Of a DNA stretch of 64,000 nt, positions 1-12,192 are shown piece by piece. The position numbers and the translations under genes were made by a program. The notes under the pieces were generated by a model. The model saw only the letters and a program-made list of their open reading frames with translations, did no database searches and had not been told where the DNA came from. The DNA is from Tolypocladium sp. Sup5 PDA-1 (taxonomy: Eukaryota > Ascomycota > Sordariomycetes > Hypocreales > Ophiocordycipitaceae): assembly GCA_000750105.3 (NCBI GenBank), contig JPHH03000007.1:434001-498000 (forward strand), in the 5' to 3' direction. The first letter of the stretch is position 1. Each line of letters begins with the position of its first letter.

Positions 1-911
1 CTCGCCCCTAGCGAGGCCACCAGCACCGGACGAGGTGCCTGCGCTGGTGGTCGTAGAAGGCACAAAGTCGATGGAACTTCTGCCGCCGCCTGACCGGTCT
101 GCTTCCCTCTCCTTGGCAAGCGTCTCCCGGCTCTTCCGCAGCTTTTCCACAAAGGCCGACTCGGGAAACGCCGTGGGATCCCATAGGTCGGGCGACACTG
201 TCGTCTCGTACTGCTGCTGCCCGTCGAGCCCCGCGAATTCCAGCAGCTTGTCCATCACGCTCGGGTTCCGCAGCGCCGTAGACTGCTCCAGCTTCTTGTT
301 GAAGTGCGTGCCCTTTTTCTTGAGCGCGAGGAATTGGTCAAAAGTTTTGCTCACGCGGGGGGGCGGTGAGCCTGGTGGGGACGGAGGGATGTCCAGGTTG
401 GGGACAGACGGGAGGGTGAGATCGTGGATGGCGGCGCGGTTGGCAGAGTAAGGCGATGCTGGGGCTTCGGCCTGATCATCGTCACTGGCCATAGGAGAGG
501 CTTCCATGGGTGGCAGTGATGGTCCCAAGGGAACTGCGCTTTGGGGGGCAGGCTCAGTGACGAGGGGAGGCTCCTGCGGCTCTGGCGCCGGCGGCGGCGT
601 AGCCTTGGGGGATTCCGCGGCTATGCAATGATTTAGCACATCTGCGACATGAAGACTGGAATATTGCTCAAACAGGACGACTTGCTTACCTGGTTTGGCC
701 TGGGCCTTGTCAGCCTCGGTTGTCATTGAAGCGGCCTTTTGGGGTGCCTGTGGTGGGTGGGTGAGCGAGCGTCAAGATAGGACGGAACACCAAATTCTGC
801 AGCGCGCACCTCTGCTGCTTCAAGCTGCGGCTGCTGCTGCGGCTGCGGCTGCGGCTGTTGCTCCTCATCCCCCTCATCGTCGCTGCTGGCATAGCTGACG
901 AGAGCAGCCAT
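1..911 (-). CDS. HCNGP/SAP30BP-like splicing cofactor, 3' end beyond window
   Basis: Exons on the minus strand are 911-810, 747-690 and 620 to beyond position 1; introns have GT/AG ends and the frame is kept. The N-terminus MAALVSYASSDDEGDEE is the characteristic opening of the HCNGP (SAP30-binding protein) family. It is followed by a Q/P-rich low-complexity stretch and then, in exon 3, the conserved block containing FDQFLALKKKGTHFN and MDKLLEFAGLDG. The C-terminus is cut by the window edge. In animals the family acts as a nuclear splicing cofactor; the role in fungi is inferred from family membership. It is transcribed divergently from PRP5 with 488 nt between the start codons. Confidence 0.85.
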
Positions 912-1399
912 GCTTTGCTTGCCCTGGCAGTGACGCCCGCTTCATGAAATGGGCGCGAGTTGCAGCGTCTTGCAAGATCCTGGCCAGATGTTGTACATGA
1001 GGCAGCGGAGGTGGGTGAGACCACATCTGGACTAGCGGGTCATCCCCACGGTCTCCCATTGGCAGGGAAAACCGCGGCCCTTCGAGCCCCACTCCTGTTC
1101 GATCTACGGCCCCGAGCCTGCAGACATCAGACACTTGGACCGTTCATCGACCGCCGAGCATCACCATCACCATCGCAACCACCACGACGACAGACGCTGA
1201 GCCCTTCATCCGCCGCAGCCAGCCACAGCATTCGAATTTCTCAAGGCCCACCCAGGCGCGTCCTGTGGGTCGCGGCCACCTGTGCACGCGCGCCCGACGC
1301 ACGTCGACCTAGAAAACCTGGCCCAACCTTGGGACCGCGGCCAAAAAGTACTACTCACACACACACAACGTAGCGTCTTTCTGAGCTTGCGAGACCACC
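912..1399. promoter_or_regulatory. Shared upstream region of HCNGP-like gene and PRP5
   Basis: This 488-nt gap separates two divergently transcribed genes and must hold both promoters. Small open frames on both strands have no recognisable content. A pyrimidine- and CACA-rich tract lies at 1360-1370 just before the PRP5 start. No clear TATA box was seen. Confidence 0.6.
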
Positions 1400-4300
1400 A
1401 TGGCTCGGCCAAGAGACTCGCGCTCACCAGCTCCTGCAGGAAGCCAAGACGGCTCGCGTCGCCAGCGCAAACATGATGACCGGCGGGACAGAGACCGACG
1501 TGATGACGGGAGGGACCATCGCCGACCTAGCAGGTCGCGCAGTCCTGATGTGAGGAGCCCTTCTCGCCTAGCCTATTCCCTTTCCCTTGATCTCATCGTC
1601 GACAACCAGCACCAACATCGTGATCGAGGCGGACGTGGCCGCGACCGAGCCCACGACCGCGACCGAGACTTGATCCGCCGTCGAGAACGCTCTCCAGCTC
1701 GGCGAGACGATGGCTACTACCGAGGTGGCCCCCGCGACCCTCGTGACCCCCGTGACCCTCGCGACTACCGAGACAACAGGGAAAGACGCAGATCCCGCGA
1801 CAGATACGCAGCGAGACCCCGATCGCCGGATCGCAGGCGAAACCGTAGCCGTGATAGCAATACGAGTTACAAGAGCCGCGACGATCCCCGCGACAGGGCC
1901 CCCTCGCGTCGTGAGGGAACAGCTGACTCGTCTGCGCGCAGCAACAATCAAAAGGCGCAGCCTGGCGATGTTGCAAGGGCTAGGCCCGACGAGGTTGGTG
2001 GTCTTTCTGCTCCGTTGCCGACAGCCACCACGTCTAACCAGGTGCTGCAGGGACAAAAGGCCAAAGCCAACGCGCCTCAGTCCGATGCCGACAAGAAGGC
2101 TGAACGCCTCGCCAAACTCGAAGCATGGAAGAAGAAGAAGGAGACGGAGAGCCAGAAGCAGCAGGCAAAGACCCCTGGTGAAATGACCCAGGCCATCAGG
2201 CTTCTGGCTGAGATGGACAAGAAGGCCGGCATGGCGTCGCCGAGCTCGGCTTCTCCCGCTGCTTCGTCCGTCACCTCACCCGTCGCTGTCAATGACTCCG
2301 GTGTCGCGTCTCCTTCGCAGCCATACGCTGGCAAGTTTGACCCAAAATCTATTGCCAAGAAGTCTGCTGCCGCGCGCTCTCACGACTCTTCCAAACCCGT
2401 GTTAGGTTCGCTCAGTGTCCAGCCAGGGCAACTCGCACCACCGCCAACCAAGCAAGCTGATACGGGTGAGATTTCCCCCCCACCCCGGAGTTTGACCCTT
2501 GCTAACAATGCTCGAAAAGCGTCGGCCTTGCCAGCCAACCGCGGAAAGGCTAGTGGCTTCGGCTTCGGAAAGGCTCAGGCGGAGAGCGACAAGCTCCCCA
2601 ACAAGCGGAAGATTGACCTCGACGAGGAAGACACCAACCAGCGGAAGCTCACGAAGCTCCCTGCCCTCTTGGTAGCGGCTGATGATACTCCTTGGGCCGA
2701 CCAGGACGAGGACTACGACTCTGGCGATAACATCGCTGAAGACGAGGAAGAAGCCGTCGCTGCTGCCCGTGCTGCGCATGAACGACGCCTGCAAGCAGAA
2801 ACCCAGGCGGACCAAGCTGGCGACGAAGTGCCAGCCGAGGCCATCGCAGAGCCCGATCAGCAGATGGGCGGCGACCCTGTCACCAATGGTGAGCCCGCCA
2901 AGGCGGAGCCTTCTGAGCCGGCAGCCCTGCCTGAGACGATGGACGTCGACGAGGACGAGGAGGATCCACTTGATGCCTACATGGCCGATCTTGAGCACAC
3001 GGAAGCGAACAAGCGATCCCAGCCTAGCCGTGCCTCGAAAAAGGTGCAGGAACCTGAAGCATATTTTAGCGACGACAACGTCTTCGATGCGGAGGGGGAT
3101 GGTAACACGGACAACATCCTTGCCATGGCCAACAAGCGCAAGAAAAAGGACATCCCGATCACGGATTATAGCAAACTCGACCTTCAGCCAGTCCGAAAGA
3201 ACTTCTGGTCGGAACCCGCTGAACTAAGCGCTCTCTCGGAAGCCGAGGTGACGGAGCTGCGACTGGAGCTTGACGACATCAAAGTCAAGGGCAAGGACGT
3301 CCCAACGCCGGTCCAGAAGTGGGCGCAATGCGGTCTCACGCGTCAAACCCTAGACGTCATCAGTGGCCTGGGTTACGAGCAGCCCACGTCCATCCAAATG
3401 CAGGCTATTCCGGCCCTCATGTCAGGAAGAGATGTCGTCGGAGTAGCCAAGACTGGCTCCGGCAAAACGATCGCGTTCCTACTGCCAATGTTTCGACACA
3501 TCATGGATCAGCCGCCGCTCAAGGACATGGATGGCCCCATTGGCCTCATCATGACACCGACGCGAGAGCTGGCTACGCAGATTCACAGGGACTGCAAGCC
3601 ATTCTTGAAGATCATGGGTCTCCGCGCAGTTTGTGCGTACGGGGGGGCTCCGGTTCGAGACCAGATCGCCGACCTCAAGCGTGGTGCCGAAATCATTGTC
3701 TGCACCCCTGGCCGAATGATTGATCTTCTGGCTGCCAACCAGGGGCGAGTTACAAATCTCAAGAGAGTCACCTACGTGGTCCTCGACGAAGCCGACCGAA
3801 TGTTCGACATGGGCTTCGAACCGCAAGTGATGAAAATCTTCGCCAACATGCGGCCGGACAAGCAAACCATTCTGTTTTCAGCAACGATGCCCAGACTGAT
3901 TGACTCTCTGACGAAGAAGGTCCTCACGAGCCCAGTGGAGATCACGGTTGGTGGACGCAGCGTCGTCGCAAAGGAGATTGAGCAAATCGTTGAAGTCCGT
4001 GAAGAGGACACCAAATTTTTGCGTATGTTGGGGCTTCTGGGCGAGCTCTACATGCAAACCGATGATGCCCGCTCCCTGATCTTTGTCGAGCGGCAAGAAA
4101 AGGCGGACGGCCTCATGAAAGAACTCTTGCTGAAGGGATATCCGTGCATGTCCATTCACGGCGGCAAAGATCAGGTTGACCGAGACTCGACCATCTCGGA
4201 TTTCAAGAAGGGCGTTATTCCCGTCTTGATTGCGACGTCGGTTGCTGCCCGTGGCCTGGACGTCAAGCAGTTGATGCTCGTCATCAACTACGATGCTCCC

Positions 4301-5203
4301 AACCACATGGAAGACTATGTTCATCGAGCTGGCCGAACCGGCCGTGCCGGGAATACCGGAGTGGCTGTCACGTTTGTGACCCCGGAGCAGGAAAATTGCG
4401 CGCCGGGTATTGCCAAGGCTCTGGAGCAGAGCGGACAGCCTGTGCCAGAGAAGCTCGACGAGATGCGCAAGGCACATCGAGAGAAGGTCAAGTCTGGCAA
4501 GGCCAAGGACACGTCTGGCTTTGGCGGCAAGGGTCTCGATCGCCTGGACCAGGAGCGTGAGGCTGCTCGCCAGCTGCAACGCAGGACCCACAGAGCCGAG
4601 GGCGAAGAAGACGATGACAAGGAGGAGAAGAAGGAGGACCAGAAGGGTGAGAAGGCACTCGACGCAATCAAGGCGGCCGTATCCGCTGTCCAGGCACGAG
4701 ACAGCCCCAAGATTGAGGGGGGAGAAGTCAAGCCTGTCCAGAAAGCCGCCGAGGCTCCCCCGACTGGGGACAAGTCCAAGGACCCTCTTGACAAAGTCAG
4801 CTCGGCCGTCAGTGCCATCAATAGCCGCTTGGGCAAATCAGGCCAGCTTCGCTCCGGCCAACCTATCGACAACAAGGGCCCTGACGCTGGAGCTTACCAC
4901 GCCACGCTCGAGATCAACGACTTCCCGCAGAAGGCAAGATGGGCGGTCACGAACCGCACAAACGTGGCCAAGATCCTCGACTCGACCGGCACGTCCATCA
5001 CGACCAAGGGAACCTTCTATCCTGCTGGCAAGGAGGTTCCTCCCAACGGCGACGCCAAGCTGTACATTCTTATTGAGGGCGACACTGAGGTGGCTGTCAG
5101 TTCGGCATTGACGGAGATGACGAGACTGTTGAGAGAGGCGACCATTGCGGCAGTGGATGCAGACAGCAGAGCGCCCGCGAGCGGACGATACACTGTTACC
5201 TAG
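1400..5203 (+). CDS. PRP5: Pre-mRNA-splicing ATP-dependent RNA helicase PRP5
   Basis: This is a DEAD-box helicase of up to 1267 aa. An RS/RD-rich N-terminal arm of about 180 residues and an acidic linker precede the RecA-like core. Visible motifs are the Walker A AKTGSGKT (about 683-690), PTRELA, DEAD (796-799), SAT (about 827) and HRAGRTGR (975-982). The long N-terminal extension and the C-terminal domain after residue 1150 are typical of Prp5/DDX46, which remodels U2 snRNP/SF3b during branch-site recognition in the nucleus. A 60-nt in-frame segment at 1550-1609 begins GTGAGG and ends CAG and codes for an atypical hydrophobic peptide, so it is probably an intron, giving 1247 aa. The start is the first ATG of the frame. 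Confidence 0.93.
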   Translation: MARPRDSRSPAPAGSQDGSRRQRKHDDRRDRDRRDDGRDHRRPSRSRSPDVRSPSRLAYSLSLDLIVDNQHQHRDRGGRGRDRAHDRDRDLIRRRERSPARRDDGYYRGGPRDPRDPRDPRDYRDNRERRRSRDRYAARPRSPDRRRNRSRDSNTSYKSRDDPRDRAPSRREGTADSSARSNNQKAQPGDVARARPDEVGGLSAPLPTATTSNQVLQGQKAKANAPQSDADKKAERLAKLEAWKKKKETESQKQQAKTPGEMTQAIRLLAEMDKKAGMASPSSASPAASSVTSPVAVNDSGVASPSQPYAGKFDPKSIAKKSAAARSHDSSKPVLGSLSVQPGQLAPPPTKQADTGEISPPPRSLTLANNARKASALPANRGKASGFGFGKAQAESDKLPNKRKIDLDEEDTNQRKLTKLPALLVAADDTPWADQDEDYDSGDNIAEDEEEAVAAARAAHERRLQAETQADQAGDEVPAEAIAEPDQQMGGDPVTNGEPAKAEPSEPAALPETMDVDEDEEDPLDAYMADLEHTEANKRSQPSRASKKVQEPEAYFSDDNVFDAEGDGNTDNILAMANKRKKKDIPITDYSKLDLQPVRKNFWSEPAELSALSEAEVTELRLELDDIKVKGKDVPTPVQKWAQCGLTRQTLDVISGLGYEQPTSIQMQAIPALMSGRDVVGVAKTGSGKTIAFLLPMFRHIMDQPPLKDMDGPIGLIMTPTRELATQIHRDCKPFLKIMGLRAVCAYGGAPVRDQIADLKRGAEIIVCTPGRMIDLLAANQGRVTNLKRVTYVVLDEADRMFDMGFEPQVMKIFANMRPDKQTILFSATMPRLIDSLTKKVLTSPVEITVGGRSVVAKEIEQIVEVREEDTKFLRMLGLLGELYMQTDDARSLIFVERQEKADGLMKELLLKGYPCMSIHGGKDQVDRDSTISDFKKGVIPVLIATSVAARGLDVKQLMLVINYDAPNHMEDYVHRAGRTGRAGNTGVAVTFVTPEQENCAPGIAKALEQSGQPVPEKLDEMRKAHREKVKSGKAKDTSGFGGKGLDRLDQEREAARQLQRRTHRAEGEEDDDKEEKKEDQKGEKALDAIKAAVSAVQARDSPKIEGGEVKPVQKAAEAPPTGDKSKDPLDKVSSAVSAINSRLGKSGQLRSGQPIDNKGPDAGAYHATLEINDFPQKARWAVTNRTNVAKILDSTGTSITTKGTFYPAGKEVPPNGDAKLYILIEGDTEVAVSSALTEMTRLLREATIAAVDADSRAPASGRYTVT

Positions 5204-5667
5204 TAGGCGGCATCGTGTTCCGAGAGGTCGTGTCAGAAAGCAGGGATATCGGGCAAGGGCTTGTTCTCGGCTGCGGATATGATGTTTATGAAACTTGGCG
5301 CACGGTTGGGAGCATCAGGGCGGCTGGATTTGTGACGGTACCCAACCCATCTTTGCCACTATTGCTCCTCAGTTTGCTATCAATAGGCGCATCGGCCCAT
5401 GTATAATCAGGACAGAGACATGGCATGGGACTTTGTTCACTGCGAGGTGATGGTGTGTGTGCCTTGTGCTGGTCGTTGTAAACTCCTCGAGTCCAATGAT
5501 GATGCCCTCGCTTCGTTGCGACAAATGAACCTATCAACCAGAAAGAAACTCCGCCATTTCGCCCTGTACAACGCCTCGACAAATGCCCCTCACAATATTG
5601 CCAGACAAATGCTGCTACTCTACGCTCTCGTCATGTGCACTCGGCCGTCCCATCGGAAGCTCCTCGC
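5204..5667. other. Convergent 3' region, no gene seen
   Basis: PRP5 and the small myristoylated-protein gene end toward each other here. The 464 nt hold only short unsupported frames and presumably the two 3' UTRs. Confidence 0.6.
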
Positions 5668-6112
5668 CTAGTCCCAGTTCCGCGTCCGGGCGGCGTCGTC
5701 GGCGTCCCGGGTACGCTGCTCTTGCTCGCTCGCCTGCTTCAGCGTGTCGGACCGTGATTGCCTCTTCTGGGCGGATAGTTGGCTGTGCAGCTTGCCGCCC
5801 TTGTTGGCTGCCTTTGCGCGGGCCTTGACATTTGTCCACGTTAGTGCGCCCAAAGAAAGGATGGTGTCTTCCGGTGGCTGCTCAACATACCTCTGCTGCC
5901 TCGGCTGCCCTCCTCCGCGCATCGTCTTGGCCTCCCCCCCCTCCGGACGAGGACTCGCCCGAGGGCGGCGCAGACGCAGAGCCGCCGAGGGTCCGGGGCG
6001 GGCCGCCGACTTTCTTGGGGACCGAGGAGGTCTTTCGGGCGGGGGGCGCGGAGCCGAGGATGCGGCCGGGCGGGGAGGCGTCCGGGTCTTCCTTGCCGCA
6101 GATGTTGCCCAT
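5668..6112 (-). CDS. Small predicted N-myristoylated/palmitoylated protein, unknown function
   Basis: Two exons, 6112-5891 and 5823-5668, give 126 aa. The 67-nt intron starts GTATGT, has a CACTAACG branch-like site and is in phase 0. The protein opens MGNICGK, a strong N-myristoylation signal (Gly2, small residue near position 6) with Cys5 next to it as a possible palmitoylation site. Next comes a P/G/S-rich disordered stretch with the phrases GRILGSAP and RTLGG, then an Ala/Glu/Lys-rich helix-like C-terminus ending RTRNWD. An upstream in-frame ATG at 6244 was passed over because it would bury the lipidation signal. I do not recognise a named family. Its likely location is the cytosolic face of a membrane (inference). 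Confidence 0.7.
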
Positions 6113-8114
6113 GATGCCGGTCGGATGTTGTGCTGTTCGGAAGTTCTGGTTCGGGAAGGGTTTGCGGGGATGGGGACCAGCGCGGAGGTATGCTGGACCT
6201 TGACAGGAAGCTGTCGCGGTGCACCCTCGAGGCCTGTTAATCAAGGATGCAGAGGTCGAGAGATTGTCGCATGGGGGCTGTGCGGCGATGTGTCCCTGTC
6301 GAGGGGGTGAACTGGCGCAACCACGTCAGCTGCTAATATGGCTTCGCGGCGAGTCGAGAAATGAAGTTGATGGTGAAGATGTCATTTGTAGATCGGCGGG
6401 CCAGGGTCTCCGGCGTGGAGTGCACAGCAGGCGGGGTAGCAGGGACGCGCGTGGGGTGGCTACCCTATAGCCTTAGGGAACGCCCGCGGCGAGGTGCCAA
6501 GCGGATTCGTTTGTATCGAACGAGTCTGTGAGAGAGCCTGGCAGGCATTGTATTCCGTTGTCATTATAGACATGTTTGGTTGTGTGCGTCTTGGCTGGAC
6601 GGATGTGACTCCTCGATTTGCTTGGGGTGACTGGGTCAGAATACTTGGTGGATGCCAGCTACCAGACAGCTTGCACCAGGCGTGATGCTGCCCTCCCCTC
6701 CGGTCCCCAACACTGAGGAAATATCCCGAATGGCCTTGAATCGTCCGAGTCACTGTCTGGTGAGCCATGATATGTATCCGCAAGAGCATGCCACGGTTGT
6801 CGGCAGATGGCAGAGGAGTGTAAAGACAACGGCCACCTCCAAGCTGTGCCGTTCGTTCGCAGCCAACTGAAAACTTGGAATCACAGAGTCAGCAACACAT
6901 ACATCTTGCCGAGGAAGAAGGTCGATCAACGAAGTGATCTTCTTGAGCCGAGAGGATAATTGTGGTCATCGTACGGAGTAAATACCGGATGGAAAGGACC
7001 CTGGCCCTGGCCACCTCCCACACAGGTAATACCGACGAGCCAGGCCGGACGGAGCTGTCCGGCAGCATCCTCACAGACCTCACCGCACAGAATAAACCTT
7101 GATTTCCATGTACATTATATTTTCGACCGTATTGTGGATAATGTTTGCATTAAGCTGCTACCCAATGCGGCACCCGGGTCTGCGAGATAACCGAGTGATC
7201 TGCTGTACTCTGCTGTGTGTTGGTGGCTTCAACGTTTCATGCAAGTAGCGCTGCACAGACAGACGGCTGCGGTGGTACTTCGTACACCCAGCCCTTCGTA
7301 AGTGCCTCGCCCTCGCATCGCAGCAATTACACCGCGGGAACGCCCCCGAGGAACAAAGACAGAGACGCCGCCCATTGGCGAACCGCGAGGGGGAAACGGC
7401 CGAACGGTATCTTAGGTAACTTAACTTACGGACTACGGAGTACGGACTACTTTTACTAGGAAGGTAGGGCGGGCAGGGCAGGCGCGGGTCATAACGTGCT
7501 TGCCCCTCTACGGCCTTGGCACTTTTTCTGAGAGGGCCCTGACCAGTCGTGACCATCCGGGTTCTCAGCTGCTCACTTGATCCTGGCAATCCTGGCAACA
7601 ACCACCGCCCACAGCGCTGGTCGCGGCTGCGTTTGCGCTGCCAGCTGGAGTCAGCGCGCCTCTCCCGGTCCCTCCTTCCCTCTCTTCCGTATCGTATCCA
7701 TACCTTCCTTGCTCTCATCCTCGGCTGCGGGCATCTCATCCTGATCCTCCTGTTCCGCTGGCTGTGTCTCGACTCACGCAAACCACCATATCAACAGCGC
7801 ACTCTGTCATCGTCTACCAGCGCCGCAATCAATAGCAGACATGTATCGCGAGCTCGCAGAGTGCATACAAGAGGCTGTTTAGAACGCCAGAGTCTTTCTC
7901 CGCCACTCTTGCAACGCTTTCTGCCTCCGGACCGGCCTAGTCCTCCTCGGCGGCTTCGCCTTCGTCTTCATCCTCATGTTCATCGTCGTTCCTCGCTACC
8001 CGGACCAAGAAGACCGCATCCTATCCCTCCTCAAATATCTCGCCCACTAATTATAATTCTCTTGGCGACTTCGGCCGACCTCGACGTTGCGCCCAAGGCG
8101 CATATCTGCTCATC
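6113..8114. other. 2-kb intergenic region upstream of the zinc-regulator-like gene
   Basis: No gene is supported. The right end (about 7500-8114) is C/T-rich and probably carries the promoter and 5' UTR of the C2H2 factor. Copies of a short recurring motif occur at 6971-6980 (GTACGGAGTA) and, nested, at 7426-7450. Confidence 0.55.
7426..7450. repeat. Nested TACGGAGTA / TACGGACTA motif cluster
   Basis: The 25 nt hold three overlapping units of the motif, reading TTACGGACTACGGAGTACGG and continuing ACTAC. The same 9-10-mers recur in at least a dozen other places in the window, almost all intergenic. No open frame supports coding here. Confidence 0.6.
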
Positions 8115-10417
8115 ATGGATGGATCACACTTGACCTTTGATGGTCATATGGACGCAAACGGCTCGTCTGCCAACGACATGGCACACATGCCGCTCGACTT
8201 CGATTCCCTCATGGCCTCGGATAACAATCTATCCCACGGACTCGGCCCTTTCGAATCCTGCATCCACGACGACTCTTGCCTCGACCACCATCACCACTTC
8301 CGCCTACCCAAACACAATGATAAACTTCAAAGCAACTTCGCCCAACAGTTGCAGTCCCACGCATCCGCCAGTACCATGCGGAACCACAGCCACACGAACA
8401 TAGGGGAGCAGCATGACACAACGAGCGCAGCCGCAACGCCGCATAACCTGGGCCAGAACCAGACATATTCGTGGGAGCATCTCTTTAACGACTCTGCTCT
8501 GGACAACTCTGCTCTCCACGCCGGGACCTTTGGCTTCTGCAGGGAAGACGACTGTGCGTCAGAGTGTAGCTCTGCGTGCGAAGGCAGTTGTCCCAGCCAG
8601 TGTGGCGACACTGGCCACGGCGTCTGCTGCGATGACGATGCCTGTGGCAGTCCCCAGCTCTGTCTCGACGAGGCTTGTCAGGGTGCCAGCCATCCTTGCA
8701 CGGATGAGACTTGCCTGACAGAGACGACCGCTGGCGAGCAACCGGCAGCCAACGCAGCCATAACGGACACCGACAAGGCGGCGGCGGCGGCCCTGGCTTC
8801 TTTTGGCGAGAACCAGCTACAGATGGTTCAAGGGGGCTTCATGCAGTCTTCACCCGCCGCACCACCGCCATCCCGAGACGGGCCGCTCGCATACATGGGC
8901 CTTCCCGAAAGCATCCCATGTGGCAGTCTCTCAATGGACTCTCTGTTTACCAATGGACCGTCCAACTTTTGCAACCAACCTTTCCAGATGGCCTTTGAGT
9001 ACGCTCTTGCGAATCACATCATGCAGTATCATGACCCGTCGCGTGGACTGGCCCATAACGGTACCTGCGTGGCTAATGATCCGGCCCAATTCATTTCAAG
9101 GTGCACATTGCCAAAGTTCAGCCCCAACGACAATATCACAGACCCTTACCTGTCCCAACTTCAGAGCCATGAGTGTGGTTTCCCGGTTCAGGACCCAAAT
9201 GCCTTTGCTCATCATATTTTCGAAGAACACAAGCCAACTCTCATGCTTCATGCCCAGCAGCTCAGATTTCCGGGGGCATCTCAGTCTCGAGCACATGCCG
9301 ACTGCAGCGCATCTCACCAACATGGGTCACACGCAGGATGCCACGTGAGCGGCCATATGGCGTACGGCAAGCACTTCTCGCCGTCACCGTCGCCCTTGAC
9401 AAATCTATCGATAGGCCCGTCGCTCTCAACGACACCGTCTTCTCTTGCCACACCCTCGCCGCTGGATTCCGACGCTGGCCTTGCCGAACTCAGTTCCATC
9501 GGAAAACCCCAAAGTCCCCTGAACGGGGCCAAGCCCCAAGTCTTGGCCCAGGAAGATCAGTTCCTCTGCCGCTGGGTGACCGGTGACGGTGACAGCATCT
9601 GCGGCAAACGTTTCGACGACGACGAGCAACTGCAGAAGCATTGCAAATTGGACCATCTCAAGCAGCTAAAGAAGGTTCGCGGGGGCTTCAAATGTGGGTG
9701 GGCAAATTGCACGAGGAATACGTGCTTCACCCAACGGAGCAAGGTGGAGCGGCACATGCAAGTGCACACAGGGTGTAAGTACCGAGACGGCCTCTTGATG
9801 ATTCGTACAGCTGAAGTGAAGCTAACATTTCCCAGTCAAACCTGTTCACTGCAACATCTGCGGAGCGGCATTGTCAGCGAAGCAAGCCCTTGACCAGCAC
9901 ATGAGGATCCACACCGGCGAGACGCCTTGGGTGTGCAAGTATCCAGGCTGTGGCTGTGCGTTCAAGCAGCAAAGTGCCCTTAGTAAGTCCTTGGTTGTCC
10001 ATCCTTGAGCATAGAGTCGTAGCTAATTTCGGGACAGCCATGCATGAGCGGACTCATACAGGTGACAAGCCCCTCGAGTGCGAGATTTGCCACAAGCGGT
10101 TCAGCGAGTCGTCCAATCTGTCCAAGCACCGGAGAACACATAATGTCAAGGGTATGCACGAATGCCAGCTCTGTGGCAAGGACTTTCACAGATTGGACCA
10201 GCTACGAAGGCACATGGGCACCAACCACAAGGACAGACCTGCAGAAGTGGATGCCCTTCTCAGCAAAGCAAAGACCAAGATTCAGACAAAAAAGGTGTCA
10301 AAACCAAAGAAGAACAAAGGCAAGGGCAAGGCAGAGTCGGAAACTCGCAACGCTGACACGTTGGATCTGATTAGAGATCACGTTCAGAGTCTCATGATTG
10401 GCCAAGAGTCATCATGA
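8115..10417 (+). CDS. C2H2 zinc-finger transcription factor, Zap1/ZafA-like zinc-response regulator
   Basis: Exons 8115-9774, 9836-9982 and 10038-10417 give 728 aa; both introns begin GTAAGT. The C-terminus carries a run of C2H2 fingers: two separated fingers at about 483-552, one of them starting FKCGWANC, then contiguous fingers joined by HTGE/HTGD linkers, ending with CEICHKRFSESSNLSKH and CQLCGKDFHRLDQLRRH. This layout, a split finger pair followed by a tight array and the SESSNLSKH and RLDQLRRH fingers, matches the fungal Zap1/ZafA family, which activates zinc-uptake genes in zinc-starved cells. Residues 142-200 are acidic and hold 13 cysteines. A basic K-rich tail follows the last finger. 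The assignment to zinc control is from similarity by memory; another C2H2 regulator is possible. Confidence 0.72.
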
Positions 10418-11432
10418 TGGCAACCGGAGTGAGTAAGTCGGAGGGGAACCTCGTCCTTTTACTGAGATGAGTAATGGCAGCATTGGCGGCATTGTTAAAC
10501 CTTGGATTGCACATAATTCACCGTGAGGGGTGGGTGGCGTTGAGGGGATCTCGAAGAGGCATGAAGACGATGACATGAAAGCACGAGCTCTGCATGGGCC
10601 AGTTTCTTTGGCTCACGGTGGTTGGGTTGGTTGGTGTCTGTATACCCGATGAATGTTTGATAGGACATGGATTGGTCACGATACTTCTCTGTCAGCGGCT
10701 GGAGACAAAAGAGCCGGTTTAGTACGATATAACAGGAACAGAAGATTACAAAAATAAGTCATTGCAAATGCATGAACGGCTCCACTTCTTGAGTCATATT
10801 GTGATGGGTTCCTTGTAGAGAGTACTGTCGTCGGAGGATACAAGGAACATTGAGTTCTTGCCCGTGGCCAACCTCACTCTGTATCCCAACACCTTGCTAG
10901 TCACCCAGATGCAACGGTTGATGTTTCCCTACAGCCTCATTCAAAAGTGACACAAGCAGAACCCCCAACGCCAGTGGCAGACCAAACTGAATTCAGCACA
11001 TCATGCTTGCTCTCTGGGTGACGGGGCTCATCACGGGGTCTCGACGCCATTCGGTGTAAATGAGCCATTCACCATGATATCTTGGTTGACGATGGGGGAT
11101 GGAGACGAGACGAGATCCCAAGTCTCCGATTGCAGCAGGAACGAATAGACAAAGGCCATTGGAACAACTTCACAAGGGGTACCAAGTAGTGGCAGGAGGG
11201 TTTGATCATGACCTCATTTTTTGATTTATAGGCTGCTGATCGAGCGGCCCATCATGGACGGCATCCCGCCCCCCAGAACGAGGCCCAAACCGGGAAATAA
11301 GTACAAATCAGACCGAGATTCCCCAGAGCCATGCGATGCAAATTTCGAAGCCTTTTGTGTTCAGAGAAAAAGCACGCCACGCCTCGATACCCCATTCCCT
11401 TCTACCCGCGACTCCTCAAGCACTGCACTCGC
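10418..11432. other. Convergent intergenic region, no gene seen
   Basis: About 1 kb lies between the ends of the C2H2 factor and ribosomal protein L35. It contains only short frames and is likely 3' UTR and spacer. Confidence 0.55.
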
Positions 11433-12192
11433 TTAGGCAGCCTGTGGTGATTGGTGTCAGTAGGGCTGCCATTGCAGAGTTTGAGGGGTTCCCAGAGCCA
11501 TTGCGAGGGAACTCCCCGGTGTTCAGATGTGTCGTACCTTGACGGCAAACTTCCGTTGGGGGAAGTGCGTGTTGCGCTTCTTGGTCTTCTCCAGCACACG
11601 GGCCTTGTCCTCGGGCGACAACCGGCGGCGAATGGCGCGGGTCTGCTTGGGGCGGAGGTCGAGAGGGGCGTACTTCTTGTTCTTGTAGAACAGGCGGAGC
11701 TGAGAGCGTTGCTTGGCGTTGATGACGGTCAGGACACGGGCGATCGACTTTCGCAGGTCGTGGCTGCACACGCAAGCATTCGTCAGCACTTCGATTCCAC
11801 TCTGCCATCGCACGATACGGCGGTCACGCCGCCCGGAGTGCATGCTCACATCTTGTTCAGCTTGGAGCCCGACGAAGCGATCTTCTGGATGCGGAGCTGG
11901 CCCAGCTCAGTCTTGAGCTCGGCGAGCTGCTTCGTCAAATCATCCTTGCTCTTGTCCCAGAGCTGGACAGCCTTAACCTTGCCCGACGACTACAGCACTA
12001 GTCAGCGACATGTTCCTCATCGTTGTGATGAAATTCTGGCGGGCGATGGCGGGGGTGTTCGGGGTCGTCGGCGGCGGTGATGATTTCGGTGCGCAGCAAT
12101 TGAAACAATATCGACGTCGGTGGGAAGTGCGGCCGCAGGTGAAGAATACTGGAACATCATTGAGGGAGGGGAGGGCAGCGTGGACTCACCAT
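11433..12192 (-). CDS. RPL35: 60S ribosomal protein L35 (uL29)
   Basis: Four coding exons on the minus strand, 12192-12190, 11989-11850, 11763-11538 and 11441-11433, give 125 aa. The first coding exon is only the ATG, followed at once by GTGAGT; the last is nine nt ending in TAA (residues AA). The protein begins [15 protein letters not shown] and contains [15 protein letters not shown] and FPQRKFAVK, diagnostic of L35, a component of the large subunit near the exit tunnel. If the third intron were ignored the frame would end in KVRHI, which does not fit the family. It diverges from GOS1. Confidence 0.93.
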
